This document shows positions 10,256 to 21,310 of a stretch of 64,000 nucleotides of DNA, in pieces. Origin of the DNA: Heloderma charlesbogerti (Eukaryota > Chordata > Lepidosauria > Squamata > Helodermatidae); the NCBI GenBank assembly GCA_026122225.1, contig JANEZZ010002706.1, positions 620,001-684,000 on the forward strand, in the 5' to 3' direction. The notes under the pieces were generated by a model, which saw nothing but the letters and a program-made list of their open reading frames with translations, was not told the origin of the DNA and made no database searches. A program made the position numbers and the translations under genes. Each line of letters begins with the position of its first letter. The first letter of the stretch is position 1.

Positions 10256-10825
10256 CAGTTATTTCTCTTCTACCCCCACCCTTGTCCACCCACCACAGCC
10301 TCCAGTCACTGCTATGGGGCCACTCCAAACTGGGCACTCCACTGCTGTAGCTGGAGGAGGCTTTGAGTGCTGAGGGAGGGGAATTGGTCCATTTTGCTCA
10401 AAGGAGAGTAGCAGCCACTGCCAGAGTGAGGCAGTGGGATGGGATTCTACGCATCCCCTCGTAAACAGTGGAACCTATGGCTTGTCTCATATGATGCCTC
10501 CCCTCTTAAGTGCTGTTGCACTTAAGTGCTGTTGCGGCCATTTTATTCCAGAGCTCCAGGTATTCCCTCAGGGTGAAAGGTTCCAGCCTTATCCTTCTCC
10601 CTGATGAGCTACATTTTCACCTGCGGGGAACTTCTGGGACCATTTTACAGGTTTCATGGAGGCTAGTTTTAACCACCAAGCATACACTCCACAGGGCAGA
10701 GGAGCAATTTGTAGTTTCCTCGTGAGTGTAACTATAATGATACATGGGTTTGCTGCGTTCACGCTTTATGTTTTTAGGCGTATACTTCTTTATGCACATT
10801 TAATCTTTGGTATTAAAGATTAAGA

Positions 10826-11818
10826 GGTAATGAGTGGGGTAGCGCAGGGCTCAGTCCTGGGCCTAGTGCTCTTCAACATTTTTATTAATGACTTGGAGGA
10901 GGGGGTGGAGGGAATGCTGATCAGATTTGCAGATGACACAAAATTGGGCGGGATAGCTAATACTTTGGAAGACAGAAAAAAATTCAAAGTGATCTTGATG
11001 GACTGGAGCGCTGGGCAGAAAACAACAGAATGAAATTTAATAGGGATAAATGCCAAGTTCTGCACCTAGGAAAAAGAAACCAAATGCACAGTTACAAGAT
11101 GGGGGATACGTGGCTCAACAACACTACAAGCGAGAAGGATCTTGGAATTGTTGTCGATCACAAGCTGAATATGAGCCAACAATGTGATGTGGCTGCAAAA
11201 AAGGCAAATACTATTTTGGGCTGCATTAATAGAAGCATAGCTTCCAAATCCCGGGAAGTACTAGTTCCCCTCTACTCAGCACTGGTTAGGCCTCATCTGG
11301 AGTACTGTGTCTAGTTCTGGGCACCACACTTTAAGAAGGATGCAGACAAACTGGAGAGGGTTCAGAGGAGGGCAACAAAGATGATCAGGGGACTGGAAAC
11401 AAAGCCCTATGAAGAGAGACTGAAAGAACTGGGCATGTTTAGCCTTGAGAAGAGAAGACTGAGGGGAGATAGGATAGCAATCTTCAAGTACTTGAAAGGT
11501 TGTCACAGAGAGGAAGGCCAGGATCTCTTCTCGATCATCCCAGAATGCAGGACACGGAATCATGGGCTCAAGTTACAGGAAGCCAGATTCCGGCTGAACA
11601 TCAGGAAAAACTTCCTGACTGTTAGAGCAATATGGCAATGGAACCAGTTACCTAGGGAGGTGGTGGGCTCTCCCACACTGGAGGCGTTCAAGATGAGGCT
11701 GGACAGCCATCTGTCAGGGATGCTCTGACTTGGATTCCTGTATTGAGCAGGGGATTGGACTCGATGGCCTTGTAGGCCCCTTCCAACCCTACTGTTCTTT
11801 GATTCTATGGTTCTTTTA
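10826..11818 (+). mobile_element. CR1 LINE, 3' part (reverse transcriptase end and 3' UTR)
   Basis: The sequence encodes [20 protein letters not shown] and the catalytic box [13 protein letters not shown], then [32 protein letters not shown] and [20 protein letters not shown], the end of the CR1 RT. The frame shifts near 11033 and 11315. The 3' end carries the CR1-type GATTCTATG repeats at 11800-11810. It is truncated at the RT core and inactive. Confidence 0.9.
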
Positions 11819-12276
11819 TGTTCGGGAGACAACAATGGTGATCTGGAGGTGAAGGAGCCTTCTGTGGTTCTGTTGTCATGGTCAGATCCCTGCCAGGTCT
11901 GCTTTGAGCTAGTGGTGCCATCTGTCCTCTGTAGGGGGCCCATTAACATGGTCAGTCTATGTAGGTTTATGTCTTCAGCCAGATTTCTTACGTCTCTTGG
12001 AGATTTTCCTACTTGCATGTCTGGTGGCCCTGTTGAGGACCTGGCTCACCTCTGGAATTGGGGGGTGACGCGGGCAGTACCAGGTGCTCCTAGCAGCCCT
12101 CTCCTTCGTTGTGGAGCTCAACCAGCTCCCTGGTTTTCCAAGGAACCAGGAGCAGTAAAACCTGGGTGTTGGGTGGCGCTCAAGTGGAGGAAGGCTCATG
12201 ATAAATCCAACCAAACACAGGCCCTTGCTGTTGTTTAGGGCCTACGGAATTTAATCAGGTGTGTCTCTCTCCACAG
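11819..12276. other. Intronic DNA upstream of the exon at 12277
   Basis: No repeat recognised. It ends in the GTCTCTCTCCACAG acceptor. Confidence 0.5.
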
Positions 12277-12366
12277 GGCATGACTATTCGCCCTTTGGTG
12301 GACCTTCTAGCCGTGAAGAAAAAGCAAGAGACCAAGCGGTCCATCAATGAGGAAATTCACACGCAG
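12277..12366 (+). CDS. SLC9A1: SLC9A1 coding exon (probably exon 6): membrane-to-tail transition
   Basis: This 90-bp, 30-codon exon runs from [20 protein letters not shown] to [10 protein letters not shown]. The acceptor is CTCTCCACAG and the donor GTAACC. It spans the end of the last transmembrane helix and the start of the cytosolic tail. The KKKQETKR cluster lies where human NHE1 binds PIP2, and SINEEIHTQ begins the amphipathic helix that binds the obligatory partner CHP1 (family knowledge). Every residue I can compare matches human NHE1. A TG dinucleotide repeat begins only 33 bp past the donor, at 12399. Confidence 0.96.
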
Positions 12367-12397
12367 GTAACCATTCTGTTCTACTTGGTGGTGAATG

Positions 12398-12398
<1 letters not shown>

Positions 12399-12432
<34 letters not shown>
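12399..12432 (+). repeat. (TG)n microsatellite next to an SLC9A1 donor site
   Basis: Seventeen TG units start 33 bp after the exon ending at 12366; a GCGTGTGCGTG tail follows. Confidence 0.95.
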
Positions 12433-12437
<5 letters not shown>

Positions 12438-12830
12438 GCGTGCCAGCTTCTCACTACTCTTCTCCTTCATATCTGGTTACATGACACACCTTACAGAGTA
12501 GCTAGTAACTTGTAAAGTATACGGACCTCCCCGTATTCCCCACCCCAAGGACTTTAGTTGCTGAACTCTCAACATAGCTGTCTGTTGCCACCTGCGGGCT
12601 TGCCATTGGACTGCACCTTGTCCCAGTGTCCTCAGATTTACTGATCTTCTACTAGGGCATCGCCTCAGGAGTGGGCTGCAATGTGACTTAAGATGGATCT
12701 CGCCAATGGCAAGGAAAACGGATGGCAGCACCAATGCCAAACAAACCAAAAGTATAGCTCATAGGATGCTGAAGAAATAGTATTGCAGATTTGCAAAAGT
12801 CCTTCAGTTCTCTGCTGGTTATGCCTAATG

Positions 12831-13153
12831 CAGGGGTGCAGAAACTTCGGCCCGGGGGCAAATCTGGCCTGCCTGAGGTCCCAGTCTGGCCCTCTGGGGT
12901 TCCCCAGAAGAGCATGCCTGCTTTCTCCCAACCCCCGATTGTTTGGTAGTTTCCTGTGCAGTTTTTCTCCCTCCCCCTCTATTCTTCTAAAAGGTTGATA
13001 TGCTTCTCCTAAACCTGGGTTACTGGCAGTAAGAGCTTTAAGCTAAAGTGTGCTAATATTTTTGGCCCCAAACCCCTTTTGTCTTTGGCCATACCTGAGA
13101 GCTTCTCCTAAATGGGATTCGGTCCTCACTCTGAAAGAGGCTCAACACCCCTG
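12831..13153 (+). repeat. MITE of the 'GGTGCAGAACCTC' hAT-like family
   Basis: The element starts CAGGGGTGCAGAAACTTCGG and ends GAGGCTCAACACCCCTG, imperfect terminal inverted repeats of hAT style. The flanking 8-mers GCCTAATG and GCGTAGCG match at only five positions, so the target duplication has decayed or is absent. There is no ORF. Confidence 0.7.
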
Positions 13154-13169
13154 GCGTAGCGGGTTTGGA

Positions 13170-13850
13170 GTGCAACCGCTCTTTGTCAGAGGCAAGCATG
13201 GCTTTTTGTCTCCTGAATGAGAAGTTGTCTTTTGTCTTCTGCTTTTGCAAACAAACTATGCTATTTCTTCAGCACCTTGTGACATTTGCTTCTTCAGGTT
13301 CATACTGCTGTTGTTGGTATTGGTGGTGGTTTTTGGATTGCACCACTCACACCACAGCATTGCTTTTTTAAAAAAAAGCAGGGATAGAAAGATCAAGGGG
13401 AGAGAAGGAGATTGAGCAGGGCTGGGCAGAAGTAGACCAGGATCTAGTGGCTGATTGCTGGGTGATTTACAGTAGATCAGCAAGGGATTTTCATTACCTG
13501 TTTTGTTTAGCAGCAGCAGCAGCAGCAGCGAAGGTTGGAGGAAGGGTTTCCTTAACGTTTGGCTCCTGAAATGGAGAGAGCTTTTTGGGGAAAACCAGGA
13601 GTGGATTTGTTTGTGAAAGGGCTATGAGGCCAGTTCTGGTATTAAAACAAATTCCTGGGGTGGGATACAAGAATGCGTATGAATATATGCCTACACTACC
13701 AATGTTTGTCATACCAGTTCTGTACTAACGTAACTGTCATGTCTTCTCTTCACTGGCCCAAATTTTTGGAATTGCAGTTAAGAGCAGGAGCAAAAGGGGA
13801 GTATGCAACAGGGCCGCTCCGCTGGTTCTGATGTGCTCGTGGGAGCAGTC
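13170..13850. other. Intronic DNA with a short CAG repeat
   Basis: The only structure recognised is (CAG)6 at 13511-13529 and poly-A near 13370. Confidence 0.45.
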
Positions 13851-13852
13851 GC

Positions 13853-14014
13853 TTGGGCAACAGGGCTTTCACCCTTCTAAAAATAATCCCAGAAATGCTC
13901 ATTTCCTCATCGGGACACCTCCCTTCTGCGAGCTCTGCTGACCTGCCCCGTTCCGGAAACAAGTGTTTCTGCTCATTTCAGGTTCTTTTTAGAAGTGCAG
14001 AAGCCCAATTGCAC
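13853..14014. repeat. Foldback element, 'GCTCTGCTGACCTG' family
   Basis: The left arm CCTTCTAAAAATAATCCCAG with AAATGCTCATTTCC is the inverse of the right arm GGAAACAAGTGTTTCTGC with TTCTTTTTAGAAGTGC. The sequence between the arms, GCGAGCTCTGCTGACCTGCC, recurs in the copy at 23279-23456. Confidence 0.7.
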
Positions 14015-14640
14015 AAGTGGTCACTCCTGCGAGCCCACAAGCATAATAGGATACTACCCTGAGACCACTACCTACCACCTACAATTCTCAGAGTTTCTTA
14101 GGGTAGGGATGTGGAGACTCTGATCCATAGAGCCCCCTTGCATTCCCCCAAGCCCCGCTCCCTGGAGGAATCCCTGTGGTTTGTCTGCAGTCTGAGTACA
14201 GAGGTAACTGTGGAAATTCCCCTGCATGCTGCTCTCCTTCCCTGTTGGGGAGTGAATGACCATTAAATCAGCAGGTGTGCACAATTCCAAGTGATGATGA
14301 TTGCATTTGAATGACTGAGGGAACAATCCTACCGGGATAGGTGTCCACCTCCGAACTTGGAGGCAACCGCCTATCCAATGCAGGGCAGGAGGAGAGTGGA
14401 GGGGATTGTCCCCTCCGCGCTTCAGCTGCCCTGCATTTGCGGCTAGGCAGCCAATTTTGGCTGTCTAGCCACAGGAAGTTGGAGCAGGAGAAGCGGCAGC
14501 TGGACGACACATTGGATGTGTCATACTGGCATTTCCGAGTTCCCCGCCCCAGCACACCCCGAGGAACACCCCATTTTGCCACTCTGTGCTCCTCTTCCCG
14601 GGAACCAACCTATCCTATGGCCATCTAGCCACTGACTAGT
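14015..14640. other. Intronic DNA, nothing recognised
   Basis: No conserved element seen. Confidence 0.45.
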
Positions 14641-14649
14641 GGCCATAGG

Positions 14650-14725
14650 ATTGCGCCCTAAAGGCACAATCCCATGTAGGCCTTTTTTCTTTCTAAACAT
14701 GCATGGGATTGTGCTTTAAATGACT
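14650..14725. repeat. Short foldback repeat (hairpin)
   Basis: GGCACAATCCCATG at about 14661 and CATGGGATTGTGC at about 14703 are inverse complements around a T-rich loop. A related element occurs at 34195-34290. Confidence 0.6.
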
Positions 14726-14900
14726 TGGGCTCAGGAGAACTTGGGGACTGCCACCTTCCATATCATACTGCCTGCTCCTTAAGATCAGAAGGAGAGGCCC
14801 TTGCATGTATCCTATCTGGGGGGGGAAGCATGCTTGAGTGAGACAAGAAAAACGGCTTTCTCAGCAGCTGCACCTAGGCTATGAAACACCTTGCCCAGCA

Positions 14901-14990
14901 GGGTAGCCATGTGTTCTACTTTACAGAGGGCAGTCCTCTATTTGAAGGGCTGTTCAGTCCATGTCTGGTTTAAAGGCAACCTTAAGAAGG
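14901..14990 (+). repeat. Mariner-like MITE copy ('GGGTGGCCA' family), one side
   Basis: AGGGTAGCCATGTGTTCTAC, then TTTACAGAGGGCAGTCCTCT matches the host element split by BovB at 46733 and another copy at 56925. Confidence 0.55.
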
Positions 14991-15085
14991 GAAGAATCGT
15001 ATTTTTCCTTGGCACAAAATATTTCAAGTTACATGCTGGGCATCTGTTGCAGGCATAAGATGAACAAGTGGGGTGCAGTGAATGA

Positions 15086-15196
<111 letters not shown>

Positions 15197-15259
15197 TAAG
15201 TGCTGCTGACCTAGAAAAAAATGGAAACAAAATGCATTAAAAACTGCTGCTGCTGCTGT

Positions 15260-15279
15260 TGGTTTTATTTATATGCCAC
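15260..15279 (-). mobile_element. L2-like LINE 3' end, distal piece
   Basis: GGTTTTATTTATATGCCAC is the tail side of an L2 3' end interrupted by the LTR at 15280-15858. The target GCCAC (15275-15279) is duplicated on the other side. Confidence 0.6.
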
Positions 15280-15858
15280 TGTCAGGGTTCCTGTTATGAC
15301 CTGGACCCCCCGACCAACTCCTTAAGGATCTCTTGCCTCATTAAGGATATCTTGCCTCCTTAAGGGTCCCACCTTCCTTCTTTTAAACTTCCCCTTCCCA
15401 GTAACGTAGGGTTTAGTCTGGAGATATGGGGTGACTGACACTCTAGACACAGGGTTTAACAACAACAGTTTACTAGTAAGTTAAAACAAGCAATTACATC
15501 TAGAAGTATTTACAGAATAGAGATGAGTGATACGAAAGACATTAAGAGAAAATAAAAGCTGCAGAATGCAAGTTCTTTAATCGTAGCTGTACTTAGACTT
15601 CTCCAGGCTGTTTCTTCCTGCTCCCAATTCATGTTCTGCTCTTCTTAACTCTGTTCTTCCTTCTCTTGTCTTTCTGACTCTCTCTTTTTATACCCTCCCC
15701 CCATAAAACTGAAAGTATTGTTTCAAACCTGAAGAAATGCAACTTAACTGGGGAAGTGAAACATAACAGGGGAAATGGAACTACTCTCAATAAAAACTCC
15801 AGGCCTCTAGGCCTGACCTTTCTGTCCCTTTGCCTGGGGTAAGCCTCAAACCTTCACA
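15280..15858 (+). mobile_element. Solo LTR of a retrovirus-like or gypsy-like element, 579 bp
   Basis: It begins TGTCAGGG and ends CCTTCACA, so it has the TG...CA termini of LTRs. It is bounded by a perfect 5-bp duplication GCCAC (15275-15279 and 15859-15863). Inside are a TATA-like TTTTTATACC near 15686 and AATAAA at 15789, in promoter-then-poly(A) order for the + strand. No internal gag or pol sequence remains, which is the expected product of recombination between two LTRs. The class (ERV or gypsy) cannot be decided by eye. Confidence 0.8.
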
Positions 15859-16125
15859 GCCACTTTTCAAAACAGAAGTTTTCTCAAGGCTGCTTACAGT
15901 TAACATCTTAAAAACATATAAAGCTGATATCTAAACACTTTTCACTTAAAAACATCAGCCTAAGCAATTTCTGAGCAGTCCCATAAAATCATATTATAAG
16001 TTAAAATGAGAGCAATGACAGCTGGAAAAAATAAGCCCAACATAAGCCCAATTTCAGCAAAAAGCAGATTGCAATAAAAAGGCCTTTAAAACCTGCTTGA
16101 AAGCAAACAGAGAGGGAGAACTTGG
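15859..16125 (-). mobile_element. L2-like LINE 3' end, proximal piece
   Basis: GCCACTTTTCAAAACAGAAG, then CAAGGCTGCTTACAG continues the LINE tail broken at 15279. The later stretch AAAAGGCCTTTAAAACCTGC also fits L2-type 3' ends. Confidence 0.6.
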
Positions 16126-16424
16126 ACATTCCTGGAAGATGTGGTTAGTATCAGCTACTTCTGTTTGGCATCTCTAACTTAAATCATTCTGAGGATTAAC
16201 GATTCACCATCACAGGGATAAATATGATCTAACTGTCATATGTATATAAACTCTAAGAGTAACATTAACTGGGCTCTTTCACATTATTCCTCCACATCCA
16301 TTCCCATTCTTTATTTGTCATGACTATATGCTGCCTGATAAACATGTGTGCTTATTAATTTTTATCCCACCCCTGCTCCAAGGAGCCCAGGGCAGCTCAC
16401 GTAGTTCTCTTTTGCTAGCTAAGC

Positions 16425-16562
16425 CTGTGCTAGGGAACCTGTGGTCCGCCAGATGTTCTTGGACTGCAATTCCCATCACTCCAGTCAGCATGGCCACAGG
16501 CCAAGGATGATGGTAGTTTTAGTCCAACAACATCTGGAGGGACCACAGTTTCCCCAGCCCTG
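16425..16562. repeat. Foldback hAT-like MITE
   Basis: TGCTAGGGAACCTGTGGTCC and its inverse GGGACCACAGTTTCCCCAGC bracket a core with TTGGACTGCAATTCCCATC and GATGGTAGTTTTAGTCCAAC. Confidence 0.75.
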
Positions 16563-16667
16563 AACTCAACAGACTGGATGGATGATGGTTTATTGTAGTC
16601 TTACATGGTTGTTGTTTTTTTCATCTCCCTTTCTCCCCCCACCCCTCCAATCACGATGCTTCTCTGA

Positions 16668-16844
<177 letters not shown>

Positions 16845-17029
16845 TGAGTATCATAATGAGAGCAAGGAAAGGAGGGCGGTTATTTCATTAAGAGGGAAAA
16901 ACTCACAAACCACCCTCCCCCTTTAAATGTTGGAAGAAGCATAGCACTTTTAAAACGTCAACATGCTCTGCATACGTTAATCTTGTTAAAGGGTGGCCAA
17001 CCCTCTGGAGGCATGTGGCCCTCGGAGGC

Positions 17030-17071
17030 TGCTGTGGAACCCAAAATGCCTGCTGTGGAACCCAAAATGCC
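17030..17071 (+). repeat. 21-bp perfect tandem duplication
   Basis: TGCTGTGGAACCCAAAATGC plus C is present twice in a row (17030-17050 and 17051-17071). The surrounding GTGGCCAACCCTCTGGAGG looks like the start of a MITE. Confidence 0.85.
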
Positions 17072-17580
17072 CCCCCACACATTTCCACCTTCTGTTCCAA
17101 GGAGGTGTGATCGTGCTGGAGAAGATGGTGTGTGTGGCTGACTGTTCATCCCCCGTCTTTCCCAGCTGTACCACACTGCTGACAGCCTGCCAAACAGCTG
17201 TTCAGCAGGCTGTCAGGAGCCCAGCTGAGCTGAGGAAGGGGGCACGTGAGGAGAATAATCCTCATTCTCCCTCTTCCTCTGCACGCTCAGTCTGGGTGCA
17301 GTGGGGATTGCTGTTTCTTCACAGCAAAGGGCATTATGGGGGATGGGGGCAGGGAGAAGCTTTCGCTTTCCCCAATGATCCCAATGCAGCCTGGATCACC
17401 GTTGCCCACTCCTGTTATAAATCCTTTCAACAACCTCTGTAAGGTATCATTTTGCAAATAAGGGAGGAGAGGGGGTGTTGAAAGAGAGGGAATAATGGCT
17501 TACCCCTAAGGCTACCTAGTGAGTTTATGGCAGAGATGAGATGTGAACTAAGGACTACTTAATTCTTAGCTCAGTCTCTT
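17072..17580. other. Intronic DNA, nothing recognised
   Basis: A short palindrome GACAGCCTGCCAAACAGC / GTTCAGCAGGCTGTC occurs near 17180-17216. No gene was seen. Confidence 0.45.
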
Positions 17581-17586
17581 AGCCCT

Positions 17587-17712
17587 TATGTCAACCTTCT
17601 CGAACCTGGCGGCCTCCAGGTGTTGGACTACAACTCCCATCATCCCCACCCTGGGGATGATGAGGGAGCTGCAGTCCAACACCTGGAGGCCACCAGGTTT
17701 GAGAAGGGTGCA
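17587..17712. repeat. Foldback hAT-like MITE
   Basis: Nearly perfect arms: TGTCAACCTTCTCGAACCTG side against CCACCAGGTTTGAGAAGG, with TTGGACTACAACTCCCATCA in the left arm. Confidence 0.8.
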
Positions 17713-18173
17713 GTTTGTTACGCCAGCGCTCTGGCTAAGTATGCTAAAGCTTTCTTTCCCCTCACGCCCCTCCATCTTGCATAACTGGTTCTCCGTACAA
17801 AATTTGAAGTTCTTCCTTAGTGAAACCTGGAGCTTTGAGCCAAAAATGGGGAATGCCTGATGGGGATGAACTGAAGGGGAAATGCCAAGAGAGGGACCAG
17901 CAAACTGCACAGGTCCCATCTTGAATTGACCATTGGAAGCTGTATGCAAATCCACATAAGGATTTGAGAAGGTTTGTTCCTCCCTCTTTTCCCACTCTGC
18001 TCCGCTCCCACCAAACCGGGTTTATTTCTTTAAAAGATGTATATACTGCCCATCATTGATGCTTCCAGTGTAGTTTACAATGAGGTAAAATACAAAGTTA
18101 GATTATCAATACTAGGGGGGCCTTGCTTTTCCTTTGTAGCCCGAATCTTTGAGGCTTTCCCTTAACCCTACAG

Positions 18174-18288
18174 GAATATCAATCCGAAAACCTTGCCTGT
18201 GGAACGTATCTTGCCTGCTCTTTCTAAGGACAAAGAGGAGGAGATCCGGAAGATCCTGCGCACCAACTTGCAAAAAACCAGACAGAGG
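18174..18288 (+). CDS. SLC9A1: SLC9A1 coding exon (probably exon 9): start of calmodulin-binding region
   Basis: The acceptor is CCCTACAG and the donor GTAAGA. The first base completes a Gln codon. The exon then encodes [20 protein letters not shown] and [18 protein letters not shown]. The final NLQKTRQR is the first half of the high-affinity Ca2+/calmodulin site that lifts autoinhibition of the exchanger (family knowledge). Human has His and Ser where this protein has Asn and Thr near the start (NINPKT), and Asn where it has Thr in ILRTN; these are mild changes. The 115-bp exon ends in phase 0. Confidence 0.95.
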
Positions 18289-18663
18289 GTAAGAACACGG
18301 ACCCCGTTAGGATCTGTGGTCTGGAAAACCGTGGTAGGTCAGAGCTATTTCCAATGTTCCTTCTTGCTGGGCCCTCTCGTCACCCCTCTGAAGTCCCCCC
18401 AAGGAGAATTCTCACAACCACACAAAAAGCACATGGGCTGGTTCTGCATTTGCATCTAGCTGGCAATCCAGGCATGTGGTGAAACAAAGCGATTTGCTGC
18501 CCGGCCAGATGCAGACCTGGTACTGACCAGCCAATTAGAAGGTGGGTGAGGATGGGACTGTGCAAGCGGAGCACTGCGTTTGGGGTCGTCAGGCAGGAAG
18601 GATCGGCATACCTCTCTGGAGCAACAGTATGATGACGATAGAAGAGCGCGTATTTGAGCACGG

Positions 18664-18767
18664 GTGTTGAACCTCAGGGCCTGGGCCAACCCCAACCCAC
18701 CTGGGGCTCCAATTTAGTCCTCTGGGTTTTCCAGATGGCCCTTTGCCCCGACCGTCAGTAGTTTGGT
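18664..18767 (+). repeat. 'GGTGCAGAACCTC'-family MITE, left part
   Basis: TTGAACCTCAGGGCCTGGGC, then CCTCTGGGTTTTCCAGATGG matches the same zone of the 12831 and 24441 copies. It is cut at 18768 by a SINE. Confidence 0.7.
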
Positions 18768-18780
18768 GGTTTCCCAGCTA

Positions 18781-19121
18781 AAAGGTAAAGGTAAAGGTGT
18801 CCCCAACCAGTCGTGTCCGACTCTAGGGTGCGGTGCTCATCCCCGTTTCTAAGCCGAAGAGCCAGCGCTGTCTGAAGACGCTTCCATGGTCGTGTGGCCG
18901 GCATGATTGAACACCGAGGTGCACGGAACGCTGTTACCTTTCCCGCCGAGGCGGCGCCTATTTATCTACTTGCAATTTCTTGCTTTCAAACTGCTAGGTT
19001 GGCAGGAGCTGGGACTGAAGACGGGAGCTCACTCCGTCATGCAGCACCAGGGTCTCGAACTGCTGACCTGCCAACCTTCCAGTCTGCAGTTCAGCGTCTT
19101 AACCACTAAGCCACCGCGGCC
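18781..19121 (-). mobile_element. Sauria-type SINE, full length
   Basis: Read on the minus strand it starts GGCCGCGGTGGCTTAGTGGT (tRNA A-box), has a B-box AGTTCGAGACCC, and ends with a BovB-like CTAGAGTCGGACACGACTGG followed by an ACCTTT repeat tail. A perfect 13-bp duplication GGTTTCCCAGCTA flanks it (18768-18780 and 19122-19134). It would have been mobilised by BovB reverse transcriptase, since the tails match (family knowledge). Confidence 0.92.
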
Positions 19122-19134
19122 GGTTTCCCAGCTA

Positions 19135-19425
19135 CCACACAGTTTTCCCCCCCATTCTAAAAGGGTGAAGTGTTTCTCCTAAGGCTTCGTTCTTGGCAGT
19201 AAGAGCTTTAGGGTGCAATCCTATTTGCTAGGAGTTGTAGGACTTTTTTCTATCTCAATATAAATACGATCTTGCCCTTAAGCGAAAATGTGCTGGTATT
19301 TGGGGTGTTTTTGGCCTTGCCTCTTTTGCCTTTGGCCTTGCCCACCGCTGGGATATGCCCCCAAGCATCTCAGAAATTGGATTAGGCCCTCTGGCTGAAA
19401 GAGGTTCCTCACCCTTGCCTTTGAG
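19135..19425 (+). repeat. 'GGTGCAGAACCTC'-family MITE, right part
   Basis: CCATTCTAAAAGGGTGAAGT, then GGCAGTAAGAGCTTTAGGG continues the MITE interrupted at 18767; it ends near GAAAGAGGTTCCTCACCC. Confidence 0.7.
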
Positions 19426-19562
19426 AGAGGGGGAGAGCTGAAGAGCAGCTGTCCCCATCTCTCCGTTGAGGGGTGTTATTGCACAGCTGTGAGTGTGTTG
19501 GGACTGTTAGAGAAAAGGGGCATGATCACCCTGGCCACTGAGATGCCACCACTCCCCAATTT

Positions 19563-19564
<2 letters not shown>

Positions 19565-19596
<32 letters not shown>
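19565..19596 (+). repeat. (GT)n microsatellite
   Basis: Sixteen GT units in the intron before the exon at 20692. Confidence 0.95.
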
Positions 19597-19597
<1 letters not shown>

Positions 19598-19723
19598 AGA
19601 GGAGCCGTTGCTCATGTACATTTTAAGCCAAAGAGTTTGATCCTGTTTTTCTGAAACCGCAGCAGTAATTCAAATATCGAGGAGTCAAAATGTAATCAAA
19701 GGTGCCAAACCCTCTATGCATTA

Positions 19724-20302
19724 AGGATGTACATTTGTTTTTCAAACTGTGGAAGGCAAAACAAATGAGCACCCATTAGTCTGTTTTTAGAGTGTAATAT
19801 GAATTTAAACGAATGAAAACTCAACAAAAATTCGTTCATTAATTTATTTGTCTTTAACTGCTTTGCGTTGCAGGCATTTTGCACTGAAGAAAAGGGCTAG
19901 AACTCTTTGCACAGTTCATAGAAAAGGCACAAGGAAGCGGGGGAGAGAGAGCGAGAGAGCGAGCAATGGAGTTAACACAGTGTTTGTTGCCACAGCTGTG
20001 TTGACTTTTAGATAGCAGCTGGGTGGTGTGTCTGTGCACCTTTTAAAATTGCCTATAACGTGGAGGGACCCTTTGTCCTATCCATCTGAAGTTCGGTAGG
20101 TCTGATGCCTAACTAGAAGAATGCATGCACCTTTCATGCCGTTTGGATTGGGGGCGGGGGAATGAAAGTTGCAGGCAACAGAAGTCTGGATGGGTCTTCC
20201 TTTGAAATCAGGTGGAAAACAAATCCAATTCAAACAAGTGGAATTAATGGGAAAGCAAATGCAATTCGGAAAAGAGAATTGTTTTCCTTGCACACCCGTT
20301 CT
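19724..20302. repeat. Candidate DNA transposon with inverted ends
   Basis: The left end AAGGATGTACATTTGTTTTT is similar to the reverse complement of the right end AATTGTTTTCCTTGCACACC. The interior is AT-rich and non-coding. The end assignment is approximate. Confidence 0.4.
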
Positions 20303-20442
20303 TGGAGGATACTAAAAATAAGTTTTCATTGAAGAAGTTCTTGTTAGAGCTCATTCCCAATATCCCCCGAGTAAGAATGGCTTTGCTCAAAACATAACAG
20401 GATTTGTGTACCTCCAAGTTAAAGTCAATATTCTTTGTTTCA

Positions 20443-20580
20443 GGAGTGGGCAACCTGTGGGCCTACAGATGATGTTGGACTTCAGATCCCATCATCCCTG
20501 GCTGTTGGTCATGATGGCTGGAGCTCATGGGTGCTAGAATCTGGCAACATCTGGCAGGTTTTAGGTTACCCATCCCTGTT
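20443..20580. repeat. Foldback hAT-like MITE
   Basis: AGGAGTGGGCAACCTGTGGG and the inverse AGGTTACCCATCCCTG; the core has TTGGACTTCAGATCCCATCA. Confidence 0.75.
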
Positions 20581-20638
20581 GTATTTGAATCACTCTAATC
20601 ATTTTCCAGATGTTAGCTGTGTTTACCTGTGTTTACAA

Positions 20639-20664
20639 GTGTGTGTGTGTGTGTGTGTGTGTGT
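20639..20664 (+). repeat. (GT)n microsatellite abutting an SLC9A1 acceptor
   Basis: Thirteen units end 27 bp before the exon at 20692, overlapping the region where the branch point and pyrimidine tract should be. Confidence 0.95.
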
Positions 20665-20691
20665 TCTAACCTGTTTTGAGTTCCGTTCTAG

Positions 20692-21310
<619 letters not shown>

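Noticed and set aside
10830..11728. Host reverse-transcriptase-like gene
   Set aside because: Sequence and 3' end repeats identify it as a CR1 fragment; near-identical copies lie at 34.5-35.5 kb and 59.9-60.6 kb.
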